Source: CBFGRU01 sp965651255
Lineage (GTDB): Bacteria; Planctomycetota; Phycisphaerae; Phycisphaerales; SM1A02
NCBI GenBank assembly: GCA_965651255.1
Contig: CBFGRU010000075.1
Coordinates: 1-12,183 of the forward strand
DNA: 12,183 nucleotides
Direction of reading: 5' to 3'
This document shows, one piece after another, positions 1-7,375 of the stretch (positions are counted from its first letter, which is position 1; every line of letters begins with the position of its first letter). A program made the position numbers and the translations under genes. The notes under the pieces are model-generated. The model did not search any database and was not told the origin of the DNA. It saw nothing but the letters and a program-made list of their open reading frames with translations.

Positions 1-71
1 GGCGCGTGCGGAGTGCGCCGCCCCAGGAACCTGACTTCCTGTCCGGTTCCAACGATTGTCCCCCGCTTCGA
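1..71 (-). other. Left-edge segment downstream of flbD, possible start of next operon gene
   Basis: Only 71 bases follow the flbD stop before the window ends. On the minus strand there is a purine-rich GGGGGA stretch, then a TTG about six bases later that opens a frame running off the edge (17 codons beginning M-E-P-D-R-K). In operons of this layout the next gene is usually motA or fliL. The visible residues resemble neither start well enough to name, so this may be untranslated spacer. Confidence 0.2.
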
Positions 72-269
72 TCAGGTTGGCGGAATCATCCTCCGCAGAT
101 GCCTTCCGTATTCGATCGTCTTTTCAATCACTTCACGCATCGGTTCGCGAATGATCAGGTGATCGCCGTTGATCAGCGTGATCGTCGTATCCGGGTTCTC
201 CTCCACTGTGCGGATGAGCTCGGCATTGACGACCATGGGTTTTCCGTTCAGTCGTGTCAGGGAGATCAT
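72..269 (-). CDS. flbD: FlbD/SwrD family flagellar protein
   Basis: This 65-residue protein matches the small FlbD family, called SwrD (YlzI) in Bacillus subtilis, where it is known to raise flagellar motor power. It is not the unrelated Caulobacter transcription factor also called FlbD. The family signature is complete: ISLTRLNGKPMVVNAELI at residues 2-19, then VEENPDTTITLINGDHLII at 22-40, and a helical end with EVIEKTIEY at 47-55. There is no signal peptide or membrane segment, so it is expected in the cytoplasm. The ATG is preceded by GGTGATG at a suitable distance. The gene lies 78 bases after flgE, the place where this family normally sits, before the stator or fliL genes. The identification rests on sequence pattern and position; its molecular mechanism is not known. 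Confidence 0.93.
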   Translation of the reverse strand: MISLTRLNGKPMVVNAELIRTVEENPDTTITLINGDHLIIREPMREVIEKTIEYGRHLRRMIPPT

Positions 270-347
270 GTCTGCATCACCGTTGTCAAGACGTGACTGC
301 TGAATGTTGAATCACACATCAATCGATATCACCGTCATTGGTGCGGC
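270..347 (-). other. flgE-flbD intergenic spacer
   Basis: This is the longest gap in the operon (78 bases). It carries the flbD ribosome binding site (GGTGATG) and a weak inverted repeat, CACC-N6-GGTG, at about 331-344 just after the flgE stop. The hairpin is short and lacks a U-tract, so it is not a convincing terminator. A TTGACA hexamer lies just ahead of the flbD ATG, but any matching -10 box would fall inside the gene and none is seen. Confidence 0.4.
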
Positions 348-2108
348 TTACCGACCGAGCAGCAGCAACTGGTCCATCAACTCATCGGTCGTTGTAATGA
401 CCCGCGCGCTGGCCGAGTAGCCGGTCGTCGCAAGAATCATGTTGATGAACTCCTGCGAGAGATCGACGTTTGAAAGCTCTAGCGCGCCGCCGACCATGCG
501 CCCGGTTCCGAAGTTCAGCGCCGTGGTCACCAGCGGCGTGCCGGAGTTCGGTCCGACGCGGAACATGTTGTTGCCCGAATCGACAAGGCCCTCAGGATTG
601 GTGAACTTCGCCACGGCAACCTGGCCGATCGTGCGCGTCAGGCCGTTCGTGAACGACCCGGAGATGACGCCGTCTTCGCCGATCGAGAAGTTGCTGAGAG
701 TTCCGATGGGTGAGCCATCCTGACTCACCGCGGCAAGATCGCTTTGCGAGCTGGTCAGAGCGCTGATGGCATCCGGGCCGTCGTTGAACTGCATCGTCAC
801 CGTCAGCGGGCTGACGGCGCCGTTCGTGCGTGTGAGGGAGAAGGCCGAGTTCGATGCATCCAGAAACGCGCCGTTGGCATCGAAACTCACCACGCCAAGG
901 CCGACGACGCGGTTCAGCGCATCGTTGTCCGTTGATTCAGCGATGAACTCCCACGTCGTGCCGCCGCCACTGGTGGTGGATTGAAGAACGAACGTCAGAT
1001 CAACCGTCAGCGGTGTTCCGAGTGAGTCGTACACCACGAAACTCGTGCGCACGCTTTCACCGTCGGCTTCACCGGTTTGCGTCATGACAAACGGCTGACT
1101 GATGGCTGCGCCGTTGTTCGTGGCGACAATGTCCGCGGTTTCGATGCTGAGTTGCTGCGCGGTGCCTTCGTTGCCGGTGATCAGAATCTGTCCCGCGGCA
1201 AAGCTTACCCCACCACCGAGCGACTGGCCGGAGATGGATGTGTTATCGAGGCCGAGCGTATCGTCGAGGAAGTCCATGTAGTCCTGAAGGGTCGTTCCGA
1301 AATCATCGACGCCGGGCACCGCCGTTGCAGAGAACGCAAAGGAGCGCGTTCCGATGTCCTTTCCGCCCTTCTCGACGCCGGAGATTGTGATGACCGTTCC
1401 TGCGCCGCCTTCGATGGCAAGGAACGAGCCACCTGCACCATCATCGATATACAGGTCGTTACCGGGCACGGTCAGGTCGAACGCCGCCGACGGCAGCAGT
1501 GTGGTCAGCCCCGCATCGGTGTAGAAGGCACGCGTCTCGTGGGTTGAGCCGGTCGTCGCGACCGTTCCGCTTGCATTCAGATTGCCGTTGAAAACGACGT
1601 TGCGCGATGCCTCGGCGAGCGTCATCGTGCCGATCGGGATGTTCAGATCAACGAGATTGCCTTCAATAACGCGGAACTGTTCATCCACCGCGAAGCCGCG
1701 CACTTTCGCGCCTCCGATGCTGACCAGGTCGTTGTTCTGATTGCGCTGGAATGATCCCGCGCGGGTGTACATCGTCTCGGCGCCATTGCGAACGATGAAG
1801 AAGCCATCGCCTTCGATGGCGATGTCGCTCGCGACGCCGGTTGAGGAAATGGCGCCGTTATTGAAGTTGCGCTGCGTGCCGGCGATCGTCGCACCGAGGC
1901 CTACCTGTCCCGGGTTCGTACCGCCCCGATCGTTGCCGGGCGCTGTACCAAGCGAAAAGTTGCGGCTGAAGGTCGGCGCAAACGCCATGCGGTTGGATTT
2001 GTAGGCCGTCGTATTCACGTTCGCGATGTTGTTGCCGATGACATCAAGCCGACGCGAGTTGGATGAGAGGCCCGACAGTCCGGTGAACAGTGCAGTTGTT
2101 GAAGCCAT
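348..2108 (-). CDS. flgE: Flagellar hook protein FlgE, long form
   Basis: FlgE is the secreted subunit of the flexible hook joining rod and filament. The N-terminal rod/hook motif is clear (LSGLSSNSRRLDVIGNNIAN at residues 11-30, then VNTTAYKSNR), as is the basal beta region with IEGDGFFIV at 98-106 and YTRAGSF at 114-120. The hook-specific VVYDSLGTPLTVDLTF lies at 358-373, and the closing helix SNVDLSQEFINMILATTGYS at 546-565 is typical. At 586 residues it is much longer than enteric FlgE (about 400); most of the excess is a block at about 185-350 between the first domain and the YDSLG motif. It has no cleaved signal peptide, as expected for a substrate of the flagellar type III system. A strong GGGAGGG ribosome binding site lies eight bases before the ATG. 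It follows flgD and the TIGR02530 gene, matching hook assembly order. Confidence 0.96.
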   Translation of the reverse strand: MASTTALFTGLSGLSSNSRRLDVIGNNIANVNTTAYKSNRMAFAPTFSRNFSLGTAPGNDRGGTNPGQVGLGATIAGTQRNFNNGAISSTGVASDIAIEGDGFFIVRNGAETMYTRAGSFQRNQNNDLVSIGGAKVRGFAVDEQFRVIEGNLVDLNIPIGTMTLAEASRNVVFNGNLNASGTVATTGSTHETRAFYTDAGLTTLLPSAAFDLTVPGNDLYIDDGAGGSFLAIEGGAGTVITISGVEKGGKDIGTRSFAFSATAVPGVDDFGTTLQDYMDFLDDTLGLDNTSISGQSLGGGVSFAAGQILITGNEGTAQQLSIETADIVATNNGAAISQPFVMTQTGEADGESVRTSFVVYDSLGTPLTVDLTFVLQSTTSGGGTTWEFIAESTDNDALNRVVGLGVVSFDANGAFLDASNSAFSLTRTNGAVSPLTVTMQFNDGPDAISALTSSQSDLAAVSQDGSPIGTLSNFSIGEDGVISGSFTNGLTRTIGQVAVAKFTNPEGLVDSGNNMFRVGPNSGTPLVTTALNFGTGRMVGGALELSNVDLSQEFINMILATTGYSASARVITTTDELMDQLLLLGR

Positions 2109-2125
2109 TGGTGAGACCCTCCCGA

Positions 2126-2698
2126 TCAGGCGGCATGCGGTGTGGACCGGCCGCCGTCGTCATTTGATTCTGTTGCCGTTCGGTTTGATGAGTCGGTGAA
2201 TCCATCGCGTGCAGCATCCAGGCCGTGCCGCGCCGCGACCGCCGGCGGCATGATCGTGGTGCGCGGATCGCGCGGGCCCGAAGCGATGGACTCTTCCGGG
2301 ACAATGCGCACCGCGCCGTCGAGCGCGATGGTCGCAGTACGTTCGTTGGTCAGATCTCGCAGCACTCGTCGCTCATTAACATCGAGGACAAACGAGCGCT
2401 CCTCCATCAGTACCAGAGCAGTCCTGAACCCGGCTGCTTCAGCGAGGTCCGCCGCTTCACCGAGTCGATGCAGTTCATCCGGGCTCAGGGCTGTTTCGCC
2501 GATGAGCGCACTGGTGACGGGTTGCTCACTCTGCACCTCGCCGCGCGCCACGAGCGTCAACAGTTCATCAAATCCGCGCGACTCCAGCGGCGCGTTCGGC
2601 GACCGTCCGGAGGACGCCGGCCTGACCGGCGGGTCGAGTCGCTTCAGAAGATGGAGTGGATCGCTTCGCATCGTCGTACGAGAAGAGCGCGAGTGCAC
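2126..2698 (-). CDS. TIGR02530-type flagellar operon protein, function unknown
   Basis: This 190-residue protein sits between flgD and flgE, the usual position of the TIGR02530 flagellar operon family, whose role is not established. The match is the pattern LSPDELHRLGEAADLAEAAG at residues 71-90, TALVLMEERSFVLDVNERRV at 93-112, then TIALDGAVRIV at 123-133. This parallels the family's helix, LVLMDD-x-A-x-VSVKNRTV and the N-x-D-x-AV ending, but several of the usual residues (VKNRTVITA, FTNID) have diverged. Residues 1-40 are Arg/Pro/Ser-rich, and an extra tail at 136-190 is polar and probably disordered. No signal peptide or membrane segment is seen. The chosen start is a GTG three bases after the flgD stop; an ATG at 2671 (residue 10) is an alternative. 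Neither has a clear ribosome binding site, so coupling to flgD translation is likely. Confidence 0.75.
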   Translation of the reverse strand: MHSRSSRTTMRSDPLHLLKRLDPPVRPASSGRSPNAPLESRGFDELLTLVARGEVQSEQPVTSALIGETALSPDELHRLGEAADLAEAAGFRTALVLMEERSFVLDVNERRVLRDLTNERTATIALDGAVRIVPEESIASGPRDPRTTIMPPAVAARHGLDAARDGFTDSSNRTATESNDDGGRSTPHAA

Positions 2699-2701
2699 TG
2701 C

Positions 2702-3121
2702 TTAGTAGGTGTGATCGAACTGCACCGTTTCGAGCTGATCGAAACCGATGCGCAGGCCCGTATCGAGCTGCAGGCGGACATCCTCACCCTCACGGTGAGC
2801 GGAAACGACATACCCACTCACACGCTGGGCGGTATCGGTCAGCCCGGTGACGTACCGACCGATGAGCGTGCCGGCGCTCGACATCTGGTTCTGTGTCACC
2901 AGTGAATCGAGCTTGTCCACGAGCTGCACATCACTTTCGATGGATCGAATTGAGTTGAGCTGTTCGAGAAGAGCCGCGGAATCATTCGGCTTGAATGGAT
3001 CCTGATTGGACAGTTCCGTGAAGATGATTTTGATGAAGTCCTCTGACTTCATCTCCTGGAAGCGACTTGCCGTCGGCTGGACGGCCTGCTGCACCGGGTT
3101 GAATGCGCCGATCTGGCTCAT
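2702..3121 (-). CDS. flgD: Flagellar hook assembly scaffold protein FlgD, short form
   Basis: FlgD forms the cap at the tip of the growing hook and is needed for FlgE polymerisation. It is exported by the flagellar type III system. The conserved N-terminal region is present: EDFIKIIFTELSNQDPFKP at residues 27-45, then ALLEQLNSIRSIES, corresponding to the DFLKLL-x-TQL-x-NQDP signature. A C-terminal beta region begins with LIGRYVTG at about 86-93 and ends QLETVQF. With 139 residues it is like the short FlgD of Bacillus subtilis and lacks the Ig-like domain inserted in the roughly 230-residue enteric proteins. The start has an AGGT ribosome binding site about eight bases upstream, immediately after a palindrome covering the fliK stop. 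The next gene begins three bases after its TAA. Confidence 0.94.
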   Translation of the reverse strand: MSQIGAFNPVQQAVQPTASRFQEMKSEDFIKIIFTELSNQDPFKPNDSAALLEQLNSIRSIESDVQLVDKLDSLVTQNQMSSAGTLIGRYVTGLTDTAQRVSGYVVSAHREGEDVRLQLDTGLRIGFDQLETVQFDHTY

Positions 3122-3136
3122 GGTGATTTACCTGAT

Positions 3137-3154
3137 CCGGTTGAAATCAACCGG
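3137..3154 (-). repeat. Perfect palindrome over the fliK stop codon, ahead of flgD
   Basis: The minus-strand sequence CCGGTTGATTTCAACCGG consists of two exact eight-base arms around a two-base centre. As RNA it can form a seven-pair stem with an AUUU loop. The fliK TGA lies in the left arm, and the flgD ribosome binding site begins a few bases after the right arm. No U-tract follows, so it is not a standard intrinsic terminator. Possible roles are control of flgD initiation, an RNA processing or stability element, or a DNA operator; all are inference. Confidence 0.7.
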
Positions 3155-4805
3155 CAAGCGTTTCCTTGAATGATTCATCAAATGATTCGTTCCACGATCG
3201 TCGCGCACCGGCACGTCCTTCGTGTTCACGGTGCCCGCGACTCTGGCCGTTTCCTGCATCGGCCTGCTGCCCCGCCTGTTGACGATCGCTCTGCGAACCG
3301 GACTGATCATGCCGGCCGGTGGTGTCGCTCGCGTTCGAGTTGGCTGATGAAGGTGTCGTCTGCACGGTGAGTCGTTCCACGGTGAGTCCCTGCGATTCCA
3401 ACGAAGCGCGAAGAGTGCCCAGATGCTCTTTCAGCAAGTGGTGTGCCCGGGCGGTCGTGGCGGTGAACATCGCGCTGACCGTGCCATCGCGCAGCGTCAT
3501 TTGCACGCGCAGGGCACCGAGTTCGGGGGGATCCAGCCGCATCGTCATGGAGCCGCCGCGATGATTCAGCATCGTGTGCAGACCGCGAACCACCCGCGAA
3601 GCGAACGGCGAAGATTCATCGGCCGTGGCATTGAGCGGCACAAACTGCGCTGTGGATGCATCTTGTGCGCTGCTGCCGATGGAGCTTGCCAACGGAGCGG
3701 CTTGTGCCGGTAGACCCTCAACGGCGGTGGTCGGCATGCGACCGGTGGCCTGCGAGAGCTTGACGGCTTGGTCGATTGCCTCGGCTCGCGCGACGGCGGG
3801 CGCTTCATCGCGCGCAAATTGCATGGAGTTGAACAGACCGCTGGAAGATCGTTGCTCGCGGCCCCGGTCGCCGCTGCCTTCATCGCGACTGGAACCCGTC
3901 TGACCTTCACCCGTGCCGCTGGCGGCGATCGGCGCGGCGGCCGCTGGAGCAGCAGAATCCACCGGTGCAGTCGAGCCGGCCGCCGATGAACTGCTGAGCG
4001 ATGTTGAACGGGAACCGCCGATTGTCCCCTGCGCGAGCGATTCGTGCGTTCGACTCAGTCGATCGATGACCGTTGAAGATTCATCCCGCGCTGCCTGGAT
4101 GGTGGCGCTGCCGCTCACCTCTCGGTCGGGTGCGGCTTCTCGACGTGGCGCTTCATCCGTGGCGGAAGATGCATCGGAAATGATCGTGGTTCGGCCACCC
4201 TCTTCCACGATGCGGCCGCTGATCACCGGTCGCGCTGACTCACGTTCTGGGCCGGGCATCACCGGTTCACCGGTGGTCGAAATGCTCACCGCGCCCGATG
4301 GCTGACCCGGGGTTCGTGGTGCAACATCAGTCGCGACGTTCGACGCCGCCACCGTTGGTGGTGCCGCATCATTCTGTGTGATGACCGCATGGTCGTGGGA
4401 AGTCGAATCGATCGCGATGGCCGCCTTATCGGCTGATGAATCAACCGGCTGGGCGCCCCGGTTGATCGGCTCGGTGTTCTCACCGCGTGCATTGACGCCG
4501 GATGCCGATGCTTCACCATCGACCGGAGCGAGCGCGGGTGCAGCGTTTGATGATTGATCGACCGCTGCATCATGACCGCCCTTCAGGGTGTCGCGGCAGT
4601 GATGATCCTGGTGACGATCGGCGGCTGCGGCTTTGGCTGCGAAGCTGCTTCGCGCTTCATCGAGCGAGTTGCGGAACGAGGACCGATCCGGCGATGCAAT
4701 ACTCGAATCCAGCTGCGACGACCACTTCTCCTTGGCGCGCAGCGCCGAGGTTGGCGATGTCGCCAGTGATGAAGAGTCAACCGGGATCGACGACAGGTGG
4801 AACAT
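3147..4805 (-). CDS. fliK: Flagellar hook-length control protein FliK
   Basis: FliK is the secreted ruler that measures the hook and switches the export gate from hook to filament substrates. The diagnostic C-terminal hook domain is at about residues 402-484, with MRLDPPELGALRVQM at 422-436 and LGTLRASLESQGLTVERLTV closing it. Before it lie roughly 400 residues of low-complexity Ser, Ala, Asp and Thr sequence, as expected for an extended ruler, and after it a Gln/Gly/Ser/Arg-rich tail. The 552-residue length is above enteric FliK (about 400), fitting the family's variable ruler length. The frame could start three codons earlier, at 4814, but the GAGGA at 4814-4818 lies eight bases before the ATG at 4805, so that start is preferred. 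It overlaps the end of the motE-like gene by 29 bases. Its stop lies inside a palindrome. Confidence 0.9.
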   Translation of the reverse strand: MFHLSSIPVDSSSLATSPTSALRAKEKWSSQLDSSIASPDRSSFRNSLDEARSSFAAKAAAADRHQDHHCRDTLKGGHDAAVDQSSNAAPALAPVDGEASASGVNARGENTEPINRGAQPVDSSADKAAIAIDSTSHDHAVITQNDAAPPTVAASNVATDVAPRTPGQPSGAVSISTTGEPVMPGPERESARPVISGRIVEEGGRTTIISDASSATDEAPRREAAPDREVSGSATIQAARDESSTVIDRLSRTHESLAQGTIGGSRSTSLSSSSAAGSTAPVDSAAPAAAAPIAASGTGEGQTGSSRDEGSGDRGREQRSSSGLFNSMQFARDEAPAVARAEAIDQAVKLSQATGRMPTTAVEGLPAQAAPLASSIGSSAQDASTAQFVPLNATADESSPFASRVVRGLHTMLNHRGGSMTMRLDPPELGALRVQMTLRDGTVSAMFTATTARAHHLLKEHLGTLRASLESQGLTVERLTVQTTPSSANSNASDTTGRHDQSGSQSDRQQAGQQADAGNGQSRGHREHEGRAGARRSWNESFDESFKETLAG

Positions 4806-5496
4806 TCGGGGCATCCTCGGGATCGCCGGTCAATTGACCGAGCGTCCGAAGACGTTCCAGCAATTCCCTTGCCACCTGCGTCTCATCATTTTTGAACTCC
4901 GCGAGAACCTTCGCTGCCAGTCGCGGATTCATGGCGTTGAGGTACTTCACCGCCTGCAACTGGTCGCCTCCGGTCGCCCACTGCATGACGAGTTCCTTCG
5001 CCTGTTTCGGTCGAAGTTGTTCGAGCAGGGTGACCACGCGCCGAAATTGCGCGTTCTCCGCAGCGTCTGCGTTCTCAGTGACCGCGCTCTCCCACGCGGA
5101 TTTCTCTTCCGAGAATGCGGCCCGCTCGGCTGCCAGTGTCTCCTGGGCCGCCAGCAACTGGTTCCGCAGGGCTTCGATTTCTGCCTGGGCGCGACGCTCG
5201 AATTCGTGCGTCTGATCCTGAATTCGCGCCATGTACGAAATCTGCTGCGATGACGGGGGCAGCGGGTTCTGACGCCGATGTTCTTCTGCTTCCTGCTGGC
5301 GGAGTTCATCATCCTCCGCGCTCTTTTCCTCCGCGAGGCGTGCCGCTTCATCAACCGGCAGGCGGAAGAGCTCACGAACCTGCTCCAGCCGCGCTTCATT
5401 CAGGCGGCCGGACTGATACAACCAGCCGGTGAACATGGCAAGCGCCAGCAGGTTCACCACCGCCAGGAAACTCAATGCCGTCCAGAGCGTCTTCAT
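4777..5496 (-). CDS. MotE/YlxF-like membrane-anchored coiled-coil flagellar protein
   Basis: The product (239 residues) has one N-terminal membrane segment at about residues 5-27, and a charged, Glu/Ala/Arg-rich helical region at about 50-145 likely to form a coiled coil. A compact C-terminal domain at about 150-216 (LLEQLRPKQAKELVMQW, then YLNAMNPRLAAKVLAEF) resembles the MgtE intracellular N domain. This architecture is that of MotE (a periplasmic chaperone of the motility protein MotC in rhizobia) and YlxF of Bacillus, whose gene sits at the same place between fliJ and fliK. The end is Pro-rich (NVPPVVDPG). Its ATG overlaps the fliJ stop as ATGA and has an AAAGGA ribosome binding site. Membrane anchoring with a periplasmic or outer-face C-terminal domain is predicted, and a role in motor or export-apparatus assembly is inferred. 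A precise function cannot be given. Confidence 0.8.
   Translation of the reverse strand: MKTLWTALSFLAVVNLLALAMFTGWLYQSGRLNEARLEQVRELFRLPVDEAARLAEEKSAEDDELRQQEAEEHRRQNPLPPSSQQISYMARIQDQTHEFERRAQAEIEALRNQLLAAQETLAAERAAFSEEKSAWESAVTENADAAENAQFRRVVTLLEQLRPKQAKELVMQWATGGDQLQAVKYLNAMNPRLAAKVLAEFKNDETQVARELLERLRTLGQLTGDPEDAPNVPPVVDPG
4814..4818 (-). promoter_or_regulatory. Ribosome binding site deciding the fliK start
   Basis: GAGGA on the minus strand is eight bases ahead of the ATG at 4805. It overlaps the first base of the earlier candidate ATG at 4814, which would leave that start with no spacer. The site lies within the end of the motE-like gene. Confidence 0.65.
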
Positions 5497-5933
5497 ATCA
5501 ATCTATCCTTTCGCTGCGAAAGGTCATCGAGTTCACGAATCTCGCGCCGCCCCTGTTCAGCGCGCCACTCTTCGAACCGCTTCTCACGAAGAATCTCAAT
5601 CGCACGCCTCGCGCGCATCGCCTCGACCAACGCCGCTCGCGCCTGAGCGAGCCGTTGGTGCACTCCCGCCAACCTGATGACCAGTTGGTGCGTCTTGCGG
5701 CTGACCTGCATGGAAGACGCCGCCTGTTGACGCAGTTGCGTGACATCCAACTGGCCGACAAGACTGCTGCGAAGCGATTCCTTTCCTTCATGAATGTGAC
5801 CCTGCTGAGTCCGAATACGCTCTTCGATCTCTGCGCGTTCGCGTTCGATGAGGGCCACCGCCCGCTGCGTGCGCTCTTCTTCCATGCGCCGCAGGGTCAG
5901 CAGTGGTTCGAGCGCAAATCGAAACGCACTCAT
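5493..5933 (-). CDS. fliJ: Flagellar export protein FliJ
   Basis: FliJ is the coiled-coil stalk that fits into the FliI ATPase ring and links it to the export gate; it also escorts chaperones. The 146-residue length is typical. The N-terminal FRFALEPLLTLRRMEEE at residues 4-20 and the C-terminal RRAIEILREKRFEEW at 109-123, with RELDDL at 133-138, match the family pattern. The remainder is almost entirely charged helix. Its ATG overlaps the fliI stop codon (ATGA), and a GAAGG lies about nine bases upstream. The gene directly follows fliH and fliI, as expected for subunits of one complex made in linked amounts. Confidence 0.93.
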   Translation of the reverse strand: MSAFRFALEPLLTLRRMEEERTQRAVALIERERAEIEERIRTQQGHIHEGKESLRSSLVGQLDVTQLRQQAASSMQVSRKTHQLVIRLAGVHQRLAQARAALVEAMRARRAIEILREKRFEEWRAEQGRREIRELDDLSQRKDRLI

Positions 5934-7375
5934 CGCTCACCGCCTTCGCGTCCGAGTCCCGCAACGGGGCCTGCCGCAACTGCACGAGATGCACCACGCG
6001 AGTGCTGCCGCGCCTGATCCACCGCGCGCTGCGCGACACCCGACAGTTCAATCAATGACCGGCAGGTCTGTGGAAAGCCAGCGCAGTCCGCGCGCGACTG
6101 GCGCAGAAACGAATCCAGCTCCTGGCGCATGGCAATGGCTGCATCGGTCTCCGGGTTCGACCCGCGCGCGTACGCCCCGATATTGATCAGTTCCTCAGAT
6201 TCTGAATAGGCCGCGAGCAGACGAATGATCTCCCTTCGCGCGTTTTGATGGTGCACATCACTGACATCGTCCGCCAGCCGCGAGATTGAGCTCAAGACAT
6301 CAATCGCCGGGAAATGCCCGCGCGAGGTGAGTTTTCGCGAGAGAACAATGTGTCCATCCAGCACGCCGCGCGCTGCGTCGCTGATCGGTTCATTCATGTC
6401 ATCGGATTCAACCAGCACCGCGTAGAATCCGGTGATCGAGCCGCCCCCCTCAATCGGGCCGGCACGCTCCAGAAGAACCGGCAGCAACGAGAAGACGCTC
6501 GGTGTGTACCCGCGCGTGGCGGGCGCTTCACCGACCGCCAGGCCGATCTGCCGCTGCGCCTGGGCAAAGCGAGTGATGGAGTCCATCATCAGCATGACAT
6601 CGGCACCCGCATCACGGAAATACTCCGCAACACTGCACGCGACAAACGCAGCGCGGGCGCGCAGCAAAGGCGATTGATCACCCGTAGCGACGATGACCAC
6701 ACTTCGCGCCAACCCTTCTTCACCGAGCGCATCTTCAATGAAGTCGCGCACTTCGCGACCGCGCTCGCCGATCAGCGCGATCACATTCACTTCCGCCGTC
6801 GTGTTCCGGGCAATCATGCCCAGCAGCGTGCTCTTACCAACGCCCGGCCCTGAGAAGATGCCGAGTCGTTGACCGCGACCGACGGTGAGCAGGCCATCGA
6901 GCGCCCGCACACCGGTGGGCAGCGGCTCGCGTACTCGCCTTCGCGCCAGCGCTCCGGCGGGCGGCGGATGCAGCGGTTGTGGATGCGTATCAACCGGAAG
7001 CGGGCGACCGTCAATCGGCGCGCCCAGCGCATCAATCACGCGACCAAGCAGGGATCGGCCAACTTGAACCGTCTGCATGGTCTGTTCACCGAGAACGCGC
7101 ATTCCGGGCGCGATTCCGCCGGAATGACCGAGCAACATGATAATGCTCTGCGCGCCTTGAAATCCGATTACTTCACCCCACCGCGCATCGGCGGCATGAG
7201 GCGATGATGAAGTCGCATGACCGGTTCGGCGGGATTCGATGCGCACGAGCGAGCCGACCGGAAGCGGCAACTCATCAACCAGCAGCGACAATCCCCGCAC
7301 CGCCGCGACGGTCCCGACAATGCGTCGCGGCTCTGCATGACGAATCGACTCGATCTGCGCTGTCAAGAGACTCAC
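5930..7375 (-). CDS. fliI: Flagellum-specific export ATPase FliI
   Basis: FliI is the cytoplasmic ATPase, related to the F1 beta subunit, that drives substrate unfolding and delivery to the flagellar type III gate. Clear landmarks are the Walker A loop GPGVGKST at residues 176-183, the LIGERGREV segment at 201-209 with the catalytic Glu, the Walker B stretch MLMMDSITR at 261-269 and YTPSVF at 290-295. The N-terminal beta barrel (1-90) and a C-terminal helical region (about 380-481) complete it. At 481 residues it is slightly longer than usual (about 440-460), mostly from an Arg/Gly/Ala-rich C-terminal tail. The start is a GTG overlapping the fliH stop (GTGA), supported by a GGAG seven bases upstream. 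The stop overlaps fliJ by ATGA. Confidence 0.97.
   Translation of the reverse strand: MSLLTAQIESIRHAEPRRIVGTVAAVRGLSLLVDELPLPVGSLVRIESRRTGHATSSSPHAADARWGEVIGFQGAQSIIMLLGHSGGIAPGMRVLGEQTMQTVQVGRSLLGRVIDALGAPIDGRPLPVDTHPQPLHPPPAGALARRRVREPLPTGVRALDGLLTVGRGQRLGIFSGPGVGKSTLLGMIARNTTAEVNVIALIGERGREVRDFIEDALGEEGLARSVVIVATGDQSPLLRARAAFVACSVAEYFRDAGADVMLMMDSITRFAQAQRQIGLAVGEAPATRGYTPSVFSLLPVLLERAGPIEGGGSITGFYAVLVESDDMNEPISDAARGVLDGHIVLSRKLTSRGHFPAIDVLSSISRLADDVSDVHHQNARREIIRLLAAYSESEELINIGAYARGSNPETDAAIAMRQELDSFLRQSRADCAGFPQTCRSLIELSGVAQRAVDQARQHSRGASRAVAAGPVAGLGREGGER

Noticed and set aside
270..300. TTGACA hexamer ahead of flbD as a possible promoter
   Set aside because: With usual spacing the -10 box would lie inside flbD, and no TATAAT-like sequence is found there.
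331..344. CACC-N6-GGTG hairpin after the flgE stop as a terminator
   Set aside because: The stem has only four pairs, there is no U-tract, and flbD follows on the same strand as in other operons of this type.
1077..1547. Plus-strand open frame of 156 codons opposite the FlgE insertion
   Set aside because: The FlgE frame continues without interruption and has normal hook-protein composition here; the opposite frame shows no motif.
2225..2905. Plus-strand open frame of 226 codons opposite the TIGR02530 gene and flgD
   Set aside because: It has no recognisable domain, an Arg/His-rich composition and no ribosome binding site evidence; it is a shadow of the minus-strand genes.
3147..4814. Low-complexity Ser/Ala-rich stretch of fliK as a DNA repeat or phase-variable tract
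   Set aside because: No tandem nucleotide repeat unit is apparent; the bias is at the amino acid level, as expected for a FliK ruler region.
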